NCBI GenBank assembly: GCA_016934875.1 | Contig: JAFGSC010000152.1 | Span: forward strand, 1-16,120 | DNA: 16,120 bases | DNA from: Candidatus Atribacteria bacterium | Lineage (GTDB): Bacteria; Atribacterota; Phoenicimicrobiia; Phoenicimicrobiales; Stramentimicrobiaceae | Reading direction: 5' to 3' | Shown: positions 1 through 8,300 of the stretch, piece by piece | Layout of the letters: each line of letters begins with the position of its first letter | Position numbering within the stretch: position 1 is the first letter of the stretch | The notes under the pieces: model-generated | Seen by the model: only the letters and a program-made list of their open reading frames with translations | The model's database searches: none | Told to the model about the DNA's origin: nothing | Position numbers and translations under genes: made by a program

Positions 1-5
1 TGTCC

Positions 6-416
6 CTATTTTCTCTCTTTTTTAACTTCCAATAAAAGCTGTCTTAATTTCTTAGATTTATCTACCAAAATTTTTGAGCCATTAGAGACTACCCTAAAAG
101 TTCCATTATCAACTGGTATTTCTGACCATTCTGTAGAAGTGATCCCAAATTCTACTTCTATCCCGTTTTTATACCAGGCTCTAACTGATGTTACTCTACC
201 CCAATACTCTGTTTCATACTTTACAATTTCACCAAATTCATTTATCCAGTCTAAATTATTAACATATTTATTGAGGTCATTGAAAATTAGAACTAAATCG
301 ATATCGGAATCTTGCCGAGCTTTATTGCTTGCGTAAGAACCGACAAGTAGTAGAGAATCAAGATCATTATTTTTATGAGCCCAGTTTTTTATTTCTTTTA
401 GTAAATTTTGTACCAT
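6..416 (-). CDS. Minimal nucleotidyltransferase (MNT-like), standalone
   Basis: This small protein (136 residues from the chosen start) has the polymerase-beta-type nucleotidyltransferase signature: G26-S27 followed by the metal-binding pair D38-x-D40 in the context DSDIDLVL. A third acidic residue is probably E87 or E89 in the segment GIEVEFGI. Such proteins transfer a nucleotide to a protein, a small molecule or RNA 3' end; the substrate cannot be read here. Many MNT proteins act with a HEPN partner as a toxin-antitoxin pair, but no HEPN gene is visible upstream, and the downstream side is outside the window. An in-frame TTG exists at 428, but I chose ATG 416 because GGAG at 423-426 lies six bases before it and overlaps that TTG. 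The leader is formed by a decayed transposase tail, so it may be a passenger gene. The fold assignment is firm; the biological role is open. Confidence 0.8.
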   Translation of the reverse strand: MVQNLLKEIKNWAHKNNDLDSLLLVGSYASNKARQDSDIDLVLIFNDLNKYVNNLDWINEFGEIVKYETEYWGRVTSVRAWYKNGIEVEFGITSTEWSEIPVDNGTFRVVSNGSKILVDKSKKLRQLLLEVKKERK

Positions 417-435
417 CTTTAACTCCAAAAGACGG

Positions 436-516
436 TGATATTTCTTTTTAAGAAACTACTCAGATCCTATAGGTCTTCCGTTAAAATAAAACTTTGGGGG
501 TCTATAATTAGTCAGG
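436..516 (-). pseudogene. RAYT-like transposase C-terminal remnant, copy 1
   Basis: Read on the minus strand this segment translates as ...PPKFYFNGRPIGSE, then a TAG stop (456-458), then FLKKK. The block GRPIGSE-EF resembles the tail I associate with REP-associated tyrosine (Y1, IS200-like) transposases. Its 25-base core at 450-474 aligns with 2356-2380 and 5122-5146. No catalytic HUH or Tyr region is present, so only the tail survives. It lies between abiEii and the nucleotidyltransferase and runs in frame into the latter. The repeat relationship is seen directly; the RAYT identity is recall-based. Confidence 0.5.
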
Positions 517-533
517 ATTTGCAAGAAAAATAA

Positions 534-1319
534 TTATTCAAACTTTTCCTTTATCATACTATTTAAATTCTCAGTTACTACCTTAAAATCAGGAAGATTA
601 AACATTTGATGTATTAATCTATTTTCCCAATTTTTCTTATAATCATCTTTAACAATCTCCCTTAATAAATTGGAAATTAGTATTTCGTAACCATATTTAT
701 TTTTAAACTCTTTTCTTATTATATTAATATCGAGATTTAATTTTAATAAGTACCACAAATCATACAAATCTCTCGGCTCATTATCAACATCCAAAATTCT
801 TCCAATTTTGTCACATGCTACCGATTCTAATGCATAGGTCTCTAAGATTAAATTCTTATTTTTGAATTCCGGATATGAAAATAAAAGCCTTTTTCTTTCA
901 TGTTTTGGAATATAATAATCCTGTAAAATATCTACCTTTAATTCTTTTATGCCTTTTATATCAGGAATAATGTCATATATAATAAATAATTGTAATCGAT
1001 CTCTTCCAAACATAGAACGTTTATCTATTTTTATAGGATAATCAGAAGAAATTTTTTGCAATATTTGCATAATTATTTCTTGATATATATTCATTTCTTT
1101 CTGGCTATCAATTACAAAATCCAAATCTTCAGAAAATCGATATTCTGGGAAATAGACCTTCTTTAAGGATGTACCTCCTCTAAAAACAAAATTTTCATAA
1201 AGAAAATTATCTTTAGAAAAATAAGATAGTACAAGTTCGATAAAATAATCTTTTTCAATTATTTCCGGAGATACATTATTTTTTATGGCTAATCTTTGTG
1301 CTTGTAAATAATCTATCAT
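534..1319 (-). CDS. abiEii: AbiEii-family nucleotidyltransferase toxin
   Basis: This is the toxin half of a type IV toxin-antitoxin (AbiE) system, 261 residues. The AbiEii/DUF1814 motifs are in order. Motif I is FRGGTSLKK (46-54, with G48, G49, T50 and K53). Next is RFSEDLDF (61-68), giving D65 and D67. A third acidic residue is D130 in LKVDIL. The C-terminal motif has K171 in SVACDKIGR and RDLYDLW (R183, D184, D187). All expected catalytic positions are intact, so it should be active. AbiEii-type toxins are GTP-binding nucleotidyltransferases; related MenT enzymes modify tRNA, but the target here is unknown. The ATG is four bases after the abiEi stop, and an AAGG inside the abiEi end serves as a modest ribosome site, so it is co-transcribed and probably translationally coupled. 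Antitoxin-first order is standard for the family. Confidence 0.92.
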   Translation of the reverse strand: MIDYLQAQRLAIKNNVSPEIIEKDYFIELVLSYFSKDNFLYENFVFRGGTSLKKVYFPEYRFSEDLDFVIDSQKEMNIYQEIIMQILQKISSDYPIKIDKRSMFGRDRLQLFIIYDIIPDIKGIKELKVDILQDYYIPKHERKRLLFSYPEFKNKNLILETYALESVACDKIGRILDVDNEPRDLYDLWYLLKLNLDINIIRKEFKNKYGYEILISNLLREIVKDDYKKNWENRLIHQMFNLPDFKVVTENLNSMIKEKFE

Positions 1320-1323
1320 TTTT

Positions 1324-2145
1324 CTAAAACCTTATTATATTCTTTATTTGTTTTTGGCCTACATTATCAATTAAACGCCAGCTATTTTTATTCATTCTTT
1401 TTATAGATAAGGTAGGATCAAATAAATCGTAGCGGTCTTTTACAAATTTTTTTAATTCAAATATAATATCCGAATCGCCAATATTAAATAATTCTAGTAA
1501 ATATCCTAATCTTTTTGCAACAACATTTTTATTGTGTCTATTAACATAATTTAACAATATTTTATAATCGAGCTTATCTTTAACTATCCAAATTCCTTTG
1601 GCTATTTCCGTAATTCCCCCACAATGTTGAGGAAAAGTTAAACAATCAATAATAGTTTTTTCAATATTTGAAATTCTTATTTTTTCTTTAGTGTTTATCC
1701 ATTCTTCCTTGATTCCCCAAATAGACTTTTCTTTCACAGTAACAAAAATCATTTTTCCTATCATTTCTTGAGGAATAATTTGTCTTTTAGGTGTAGCAAT
1801 AAAAATTTTAATCAAAGGTTGTGTTAACATTCCCCAGTGATTCATGGCACTATAAAAAGCAATATAATATTTCTTAGAATTAATAATTTCTTTGCCAGCT
1901 ATATACCAATTACCTAAATAATCCTCTCCACTGCCCATTTCTTGAGGAATAATTAAATATTTACCTGCCTTTAAGCGAACAATTATTTTTCGCTTTACTA
2001 AATCGCTTAATAAATCTGTAGTAGCATTATAACTTTTTCCTAAAATATTTTGGGCATGTTTAATTTCAAAAATAGGTCTATTTTCATCGTATAATTTTCT
2101 AATAAGTTTAGCACTAATTTTCCCTAAAGTTTTTTCATTTTCCAT
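1324..2145 (-). CDS. abiEi: AbiEi-family antitoxin / transcriptional repressor
   Basis: This is the antitoxin half of the AbiE pair, 273 residues from the chosen ATG. Residues about 8-66 form a winged helix-turn-helix (KLIRKLYDENRPIF, then HAQNILGKSYNATTDLLSDL and a wing RLKAGKYLIIP). The remainder matches the AbiEi C-terminal domain, with SNIEKTIIDCL followed by a GGI segment and a RLGYLLEL helix. Family antitoxins repress their own promoter through inverted repeats and neutralise the toxin without a stable complex. I chose ATG 2145 over the in-frame TTG at 2160 because GAGGG at 2154-2158 lies eight bases upstream of the ATG and overlaps that TTG. A strong promoter and an operator-like dyad lie just upstream. 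Sequence identity to described AbiEi proteins is probably low, but the pairing with a clear AbiEii makes the call firm. Confidence 0.88.
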   Translation of the reverse strand: MENEKTLGKISAKLIRKLYDENRPIFEIKHAQNILGKSYNATTDLLSDLVKRKIIVRLKAGKYLIIPQEMGSGEDYLGNWYIAGKEIINSKKYYIAFYSAMNHWGMLTQPLIKIFIATPKRQIIPQEMIGKMIFVTVKEKSIWGIKEEWINTKEKIRISNIEKTIIDCLTFPQHCGGITEIAKGIWIVKDKLDYKILLNYVNRHNKNVVAKRLGYLLELFNIGDSDIIFELKKFVKDRYDLFDPTLSIKRMNKNSWRLIDNVGQKQIKNIIRF

Positions 2146-2168
2146 AATATCTACCCTCAATGTAAAAT

Positions 2169-2189
2169 ATATAGGTTACCAACCCATAT
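2169..2189 (-). promoter_or_regulatory. Operator-like inverted repeat at the abiE transcription start
   Basis: ATATAGGTT (2169-2177) and AACCCATAT (2181-2189) form nine-base arms with one mismatch around the spacer ACC. The dyad touches the -10 box and covers the predicted start point. AbiEi proteins are known to autoregulate by binding inverted repeats in their promoter, so this is a natural candidate site. Binding itself is inferred. Confidence 0.45.
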
Positions 2190-2216
2190 TATATACATTA
2201 TTAGTCGATATTTCAA
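2188..2216 (-). promoter_or_regulatory. sigma70-type promoter of abiEi-abiEii
   Basis: On the minus strand TTGAAA (2211-2216) and a perfect TATAAT (2188-2193) are separated by exactly 17 bases. The predicted start is near 2181, giving a leader of about 35 bases before the abiEi ATG. This is the best promoter match in the window. Confidence 0.75.
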
Positions 2217-2277
2217 CTTAATATCATATCCCAATAACATTTTAAATAGAAAATGTGACAACAAATCCTATTTTTTT

Positions 2278-2433
2278 CTAAGGATACATCCTATCACGAT
2301 GTCTTCCTTCAGGACGTCTACATACAATAAGTCCTAAAGCCTCAACCATCCAGTTAAGAAACTCCTCAGATACCATAGGTTTTACCTTAAAATTTACCTA
2401 ATTACTGAGCATTAACAACCGTCCCCTTGTTTT
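2278..2433 (-). pseudogene. RAYT-like transposase C-terminal remnant, copy 2
   Basis: The minus-strand frame reads RLLMLSN, a stop, then VNFKVKPMVSEEFL and a helical stretch ending RRPEGRHRDRMYP before a stop at 2278-2280. It aligns codon for codon with copy 3 (RLYQVNNS-ITFRGQPIRSEEFL). The internal stop replaces the Ser codon TCG of copy 3 with TAG. It is the longest tail of the three and lies between the TIR gene and the abiE promoter. At its upstream end is a hairpin with a GGGGACGG loop (see 2414-2431). It fills most of the 288-base gap here; the rest holds the abiE promoter. Confidence 0.5.
2414..2431 (-). repeat. Short hairpin AACAA-GGGGACGG-TTGTT
   Basis: Five-base arms AACAA/TTGTT enclose the loop GGGGACGG (minus-strand reading). 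From memory, GGGGACGGTT cores inside short inverted repeats recur next to RAYT transposases in several genomes. A transposon-end or REP-like origin therefore fits the adjacent remnant. It is not a good terminator for the TIR gene because no U-tract follows on that strand. Confidence 0.35.
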
Positions 2434-5010
2434 TTATTTAGAATCTATTGTTAAAAGTTTCCTTTCCGGAATTCCTAATACATTTTTTATTTGTTGTCTA
2501 TCTTTGTGATTAATTAAATGTAAAGAACAATGATTAACAATCATTAATTTTATTGCTCTTTTTGCTATTTCAGAAAAATCATTTTCGTCAATTCTGCCAC
2601 TTAATTCACTAATTTGTAGATTCTTTTTGTACCACATTAGAATACCATGTTTTATTAAAAAAGATGCCGGAGTATCTACTTTATCACAAAATTTTTTCGC
2701 AATTTCAGTTAAATTATCAGAACCTAAAGAATGTATAATTTTATTAAAAATTCCATATACAACAAAGAAGTTTAAATTCCAAAAAATATTTTTTGAAATT
2801 TTCTTCAATTTTTCGTCACTTGGTTTTTTCTTTTCTTTTTCTATAATTTTTCTTAACCTCTCCGATATAAAATCTATTATAACTTTTTGCTCATCTTCAC
2901 TTTTTATCACTTCAAAGAAAGAGGATAAAGCTCTTAGATGAACATACATGGCTTCTTTAAATAACTCTTCAAGTTTTATTTTTTCTAAAGAACCAGCTCG
3001 GTTTTTAATAATGCGTCCCATAACCTCCACTGTTTTAATAGCCCTTCTTAATTCTATCTTTAAATAATCCTTTTTATCAATATCTTCTTCTTGTTCTACA
3101 TCTTTTTGAGATTGCTCTATTTTATCCTTATTTTTTAATCTCCTAGCTCTTTCTCTTTCAGGTGTCATATTCGTAGGTGGTAAAACCGCTTTTATAATAA
3201 TATCTAGTTGTTTATCAAAAAAATTAACTTCATCTTTTGTCAATGTTGCAGGTTCATATTTATCAAATAAACATAATGCATTATTTTTAATTTCTTCTAA
3301 TATTTCTGTATTTTTAGAATGATGAGCTATGAAAATTGCAATATAGGCATTTTCGTTTACGTGAAGGTTATCCATTATTCTTTTAATTTCTTTCCTTATT
3401 CCACTATCCTCAATATGTTCAGCAAGATATTTAGCAACAAAAAAGTAATAAAGGTATAGATATCGAAATGAATAATTATTTAAACTATCTACCGAAACTA
3501 TCTGTCCTACATTTTTAAGCAAGGTTCTTTGTTTAATTGGAAGGTTATATTTCTCCGAATACGAATTCATAAAGAAGGTAAAATTATCAGGGGATAACTC
3601 ATATTTCTTTTCCTTGTAGAAATAGAAAGAAAGCTCTGTTAAGAAATTTATGTATATATCAATGTCATCATTTCTTACACCTTGTTTCCTTAAATAAAAA
3701 TATATAAAAGCTTGGTAGCAATAGCCTTGAGATGTTATTTCTTGATCAAGTGGTGTTGCAAATGTTTCATATGTAACTATTGCAGATAAAATAAAAAAAG
3801 GATACGCGGGCATAATACCGCTACCAATAATTTTACCTAAAGTCGAATCTATTAACTCTGTAGTTTTGTCAATATTTTGATAAAAATTATTCGTAGTACA
3901 AATATCTATAACTTTTTTATCTGTTAAACCTACCCATTTTTTAATTAATTCATACCTTAAAGACGGTTTAAATTCTTTTATTTTAAAATAAATAAATGAA
4001 CTAATAAGTTTTTCATCATTAGTATTCAAACTAAAAATATCATCAACAACGATTATACAGTAAGAATATTCAGATAAAATTTTTATATGCTTTTCTTTAT
4101 TCTTGGCAAAATGAAAATCATCTACTATCGGGACTATTCGCTTTTGATCAATTTTTATTATATCAACTCCCTCGTATTGTTTATAAAATGACTGTAATAT
4201 TTTATTTTCTATTTTCCCTGAAAAATGAGTCTTTTTATCGGATACATAAACAGGAATGAAATTCTTTTTTCGTAAATCTTTAAATATCATTTTACATAGA
4301 GTTGTTTTACTTGATTGATCTTCTCCAGCTATAACAATCTTTGAATAATCCAAAAGACTTTTTAATAATTCTTCTGAACTTATTTTTTCTTTGTATCCTC
4401 TTAAATTATCGTATTTATCTAATTCAGGGTATATAAATATATCATCTAAAAAGACCTCTTCTTTTTGAGAATGCGCTTTCGTTAATATATCTGTATCTTG
4501 TAAGAAACTTTCAAATTTTTCTGTTATTTTTAATTGCCTAATTTTTATTTCTTCCTCAATTATCTTTTTTAATCCAATGTAAACATTGTGCCAGGCTTCG
4601 TTCCGATCATGAAAATTTGTAACAGGTTTCCCATCTGTAGGCAAAGCTAATAAATGTAAGATATCTTCGTCATCTTGCCATCCACAACAAGATATAATAA
4701 TTGGGATAACTGAAATTTCTCTCTTTTTTCTTAACTCCAATGTTTTCTTTTTTTCTTTTTTACAGGTACTTGAAGAAAGAAAATCTGCTGATATAAATAA
4801 GCAAATAATATCTGCATCTTCTAAATTATTATCAATTTCTTTTTGGTAATCTTCCCCTGGTAATATTTCACGATCATACCAATCTTCTAACAAACCATTT
4901 TCTTTAAGAGGGGCAATATGTTTTTTAAATTGCTCAATATAAGGATTTTCATCACGATTGTCTAGATGTGAATAGCTAATAAAAAGCTTTAATTTTTTGT
5001 TTTGTTTCAT
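2434..5010 (-). CDS. TIR-domain STAND-like NTPase (putative immune sensor)
   Basis: This is an 858-residue protein. Residues 7-150 form a TIR domain: LFISYSH (9-15), WYDREILPGEDY (44-55) and DADIICLFIS (65-74). The likely catalytic Glu of the NADase site is E86 in CKKEKK. An ALPTDGKPVT segment closes the domain. Next is a P-loop NTPase module with a Walker A-like GEDQSSKTT (229-237), whose usual last Gly is Ser, and Walker B RIVPIVDDFH (291-300). About 500 residues of mostly helical sequence follow, including FRYLYLYYFFVAKYL, which resembles the segment after the NACHT module of STAND proteins, and a charged linker near RERARRLKNKDKIEQ. TIR-STAND proteins are known to deplete NAD+ on phage sensing. 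A defence role here is inferred from domains and neighbours. ATG 5010 was chosen because GGAGG (5019-5023) lies eight bases upstream; an in-frame TTG at 5025 overlaps it. It is very A+T-rich and stands alone between two transposase remnants. Confidence 0.8.
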   Translation of the reverse strand: MKQNKKLKLFISYSHLDNRDENPYIEQFKKHIAPLKENGLLEDWYDREILPGEDYQKEIDNNLEDADIICLFISADFLSSSTCKKEKKKTLELRKKREISVIPIIISCCGWQDDEDILHLLALPTDGKPVTNFHDRNEAWHNVYIGLKKIIEEEIKIRQLKITEKFESFLQDTDILTKAHSQKEEVFLDDIFIYPELDKYDNLRGYKEKISSEELLKSLLDYSKIVIAGEDQSSKTTLCKMIFKDLRKKNFIPVYVSDKKTHFSGKIENKILQSFYKQYEGVDIIKIDQKRIVPIVDDFHFAKNKEKHIKILSEYSYCIIVVDDIFSLNTNDEKLISSFIYFKIKEFKPSLRYELIKKWVGLTDKKVIDICTTNNFYQNIDKTTELIDSTLGKIIGSGIMPAYPFFILSAIVTYETFATPLDQEITSQGYCYQAFIYFYLRKQGVRNDDIDIYINFLTELSFYFYKEKKYELSPDNFTFFMNSYSEKYNLPIKQRTLLKNVGQIVSVDSLNNYSFRYLYLYYFFVAKYLAEHIEDSGIRKEIKRIMDNLHVNENAYIAIFIAHHSKNTEILEEIKNNALCLFDKYEPATLTKDEVNFFDKQLDIIIKAVLPPTNMTPERERARRLKNKDKIEQSQKDVEQEEDIDKKDYLKIELRRAIKTVEVMGRIIKNRAGSLEKIKLEELFKEAMYVHLRALSSFFEVIKSEDEQKVIIDFISERLRKIIEKEKKKPSDEKLKKISKNIFWNLNFFVVYGIFNKIIHSLGSDNLTEIAKKFCDKVDTPASFLIKHGILMWYKKNLQISELSGRIDENDFSEIAKRAIKLMIVNHCSLHLINHKDRQQIKNVLGIPERKLLTIDSK

Positions 5011-5070
5011 AGCAATATCCTCCAATATTTATTTTGGCATCTATGCTCATTAATTTAACTAGGAAGCATC

Positions 5071-5193
5071 CTATCTTCCTTTAGGACGTCTTCTATCTAT
5101 ATAAAGTTTTAATCTCTGGACAAGAAACTCCTCAGATCTTATAGGTTGTCCTCTAAAAGTTATCGAATTATTGACCTGATATAACCGTTTCAT
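5071..5193 (-). pseudogene. RAYT-like transposase C-terminal remnant, copy 3
   Basis: A 40-codon open frame reads MKRLYQVNNSITFRGQPIR, then SEEFLVQRLKLYIDRRRPKGR, then a stop. There is no ribosome site before the ATG, so I treat it as a fossil rather than a gene. Compared with copy 2 it lacks eight bases (CATCGTGA) after GGAAGA; the shift creates the early stop. It lies just upstream of the TIR gene. In the 333-base gap 5011-5343 the remaining DNA holds a repeated GGTATTAAAA (5239-5248, 5281-5290) and a dyad at 5313-5328. Confidence 0.5.
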
Positions 5194-5312
5194 TGACTTT
5201 TTTTATTCACCAAAATCTTATAAATACTGCAAAATATTGGTATTAAAAACCAGTCCAGGTAAACTTTTAAACTTCTTTATGGTATTAAAATTGCGTATTC
5301 ACCGGTCAAATT

Positions 5313-5328
5313 ATTATTCGTGAATAAT
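5313..5328. repeat. AT-rich perfect dyad downstream of hsdR
   Basis: ATTATTC and GAATAAT flank GT, 16 bases just past the hsdR stop. It could slow or mark the 3' end of the operon, but no U-tract follows on the minus strand, so it is not a canonical intrinsic terminator. Confidence 0.3.
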
Positions 5329-5343
5329 CGCATAACTTCCAAA

Positions 5344-8300
5344 TCAAATACCCACGACTGCATAATATGGCGATGGCACTGTCGGGTATGCACGAAATAC
5401 ATGATAAAAAACAGCTTCGGCTTTTTTATATACATCATTTTGGGAATAATTCTCTACAGGCAATCCGGTTTTTTCGTCCCACAAGAAATTTCTAATTAAA
5501 ATTTTTACGGCATCTCTTGTTGGCTCTTTGTCTTGGAATTTATACATATCCTTCAATTTTTCTTTCAGTGTTTTTAATAGTCCTTGAGCTACTTTCTTTA
5601 TCTTTTGGATTTCCTGGGGTTTTAAATCTGGTTTTAACAAAAGGTCATAAATAGCCAGCGTCTCTTCATCCAGCCCCTCTCGTACAGCTCGGCTTTCTTC
5701 CTCGTCCAGCTCTTGCACAAATTTCAATAATGCTTCAAAAGTGGCTTCAATATTTTGACGGTCTTTTTCTTTATTGTACTCCTCAATTATATTTTCATAA
5801 TGTTCTTGAAAATCTGTTCGAAGCGGATTTCTTTGGATGAGCTGTTCCAGTTTTTTCTCAATCACGCTTTTAAGACTTTGTACGATGGTATTTTTCACTT
5901 TCGATTTCTTAAAATCATGTACAAATTCCGCGTGTAGCTTTTTAAAGTCAATTTTACTGATATCATACTGTTTGTTTGGTTCTTTGCCTTTGCCCTGCTT
6001 TACGGTAATCGACTCATCAATAATCTTATGCAACATTTTAATGATATCGCTGATATCTGCTCGTTCAATATCTTTTTGCAGGCTTTTGTAGATTATATTT
6101 ATAGCGTTGTATTGGTGGCGATAAATATTTACTCCGGGAATGGTGAGACACGCTTTGAATTTAATAAATACTTCACGGCACATGACCTCAAACTTCTTTC
6201 TGGTTTCATCATTCTCGTTCACCGCTTCTTTAGCCGCTACAATCGCCTTATTTCTCTCAAATCCACTTGCGTTGATAATTCCATCAAGCGGCGCTTTTCG
6301 CTTACTTAAGAAATCACTTACCAAGTCAATCGCTTGTTTTAACTCTTCAAGTAATTCTTCTTTGGTTCTGGTTGGATCTAATTCACCCGGCCCAAAGCCA
6401 CCTGTTCTGCCAGCATCGGTTGTACCGGTAAAGGTAGCGAGTGCTTTGCGTAAATTCTTGAGGATGCCGCAATAATCGATAATCAGACCATTGTTTTTAT
6501 CGCCGTTCACTCGGTTGGCGCGGGCAATCGCCTGCATCAGGGTATGGGCTTTGAGTGGCTTGTCCAAATAAAGATTTGCCAAACTCGGCACATCAAACCC
6601 GGTCAGCCACATCGCACAGACTATGGCAATTTTAAAGGGATGTTCTTCTTTCTTAAAAGCAGAATCCACATCAATTCGCGTTCCATCGGAGAGTTCAAAG
6701 CCATGCTTAATAAGTCGCCGATGGGGTGTGATATCAAAACCCCATTTTCTAAACTTCTCTACCTCACCTTGCTCTTCGCTTACAATGACTGCCATCTTTG
6801 TCTCTTTCATCCAGATGAGCTGATTAGAAAAATATTCCTTTTTTTCTCCCGCCGCCATTTTCCAGGATTCTCTAATTTCCTCTGCTTTTTGATCCCAGTA
6901 TTGCCTGATCAATTCATACATGCGTTTACAGGTCAGTTTATCAATACACACCAACATCGCCTTGCCGGTCTCCCAAGAAGTGGTGTAGTGCTGGACAAAA
7001 TCCTGAGCAATTTGATTGAGCCGTTTTTCCGCAGTAATGATGTGATAATCACGCTTCAACTCTCTTTCCAGTCGCTGGCTAACATCGATATCATTAATTT
7101 CAATTTCTTCCAATTTTTCGGCAATCCGCTCATTGATATCATTGGTGGCTACTCCCAGGGTATCGCCTCGCGAATCATAATAGAGCGGTACGGTCGATTT
7201 ATCCTCTACCGATCGTTGAAAATCATAGGTGGAAACATACTTGCCAAAGACCTGCATGGTAATCTGATCATCTTTAAATAATGGTGTTCCCGTAAAGCCG
7301 ATAAAGTTGGCTTTTGGTAAGGCAGTACGCATATTTAAGGCAAGAGAGCCGTATTGAGTGCGGTGCGCTTCGTCGGTAATCACAATAATATCATCTCGCC
7401 TAGTGTAGCCTTCATCCGGGTCAACTTCTTGATTAAATTTTTGAATGGTGGTAAAAACATAGGACTTTCGTTGACTCATGAGTTCTGCTAAATGTCTACC
7501 GCTACTCGGCCGGCAGGGAGTTCTGTCGTTATCGGCCACGCCGCATCCTGCAAAGGTTTTATATATTTGGGTATCCAAATCATCACGATCCGTACAAATT
7601 AAGAAAGTATAATTACCGCCGATTTTACGGTGCACCTTGGTAGTAAAAAAAACCATGGAATAACTTTTCCCGGCACCTTGCGTATGCCAGAAAACGCCGA
7701 GTTTTCCTTTGACTCTATGGGGATTCTTCAGGGCTTTAATGACTTGATTAACACCCAGGTACTGGTGATTTTTTGCCAGCACTTTTATCTGTTTGCCACT
7801 GGAATCATCATAGGCAATGAAGTTTTCAAAGATATCCATGAAATTATTTTTGCCGCAAACACCTTTCAGAAGAGTTTCCATATCCACCACACCATGGTCG
7901 GATTCCGACAAACGCTTCCACTCATGAAAATGCTCAAAACCAGCAGTGATAGTGCCGATTTTGGCTTTTTCGCCATTGGCCAGCATGATTATTGCATTAT
8001 AATGAAAGAAATGAGGGATAGTGTCTTTGTAATCAGCAAAGTTTCTTTGGTAGGCCTGTTTGAGGTCTTTATGAATATTTTTACATTCGACAAATAAAAG
8101 CGGGATACCGTTAACAAACCCGACAATGTCAACCCGACGGCGGTAAAGATCGCCCTGCACCCACAATTCCCGTACTGCCAAGAAGTGATTATTGGTTGCT
8201 TTATCAAAATCAAAAATCCTAAGTCGCTCTCTTTTTATCTCCCCATGTTCGCCTTGAAAAGAAACCAGCACACCGTCTTTAAACAGTTTGTATTTATCAA

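Noticed and set aside
2414..2431. Plus-strand intrinsic terminator (AACAA/TTGTT stem then T-run)
   Set aside because: No plus-strand gene ends here and the stem is only five pairs; a transposon-related hairpin explains it better.
5239..5290. Direct repeat GGTATTAAAA downstream of hsdR as an attachment site
   Set aside because: Only ten A+T-rich bases, no integrase and no tRNA nearby; chance is a sufficient explanation.
6544..7281. Long plus-strand open frame of 245 codons inside hsdR
   Set aside because: It lies wholly antisense to conserved HsdR helicase motifs, its translation resembles no family, and no ribosome site or promoter serves it.
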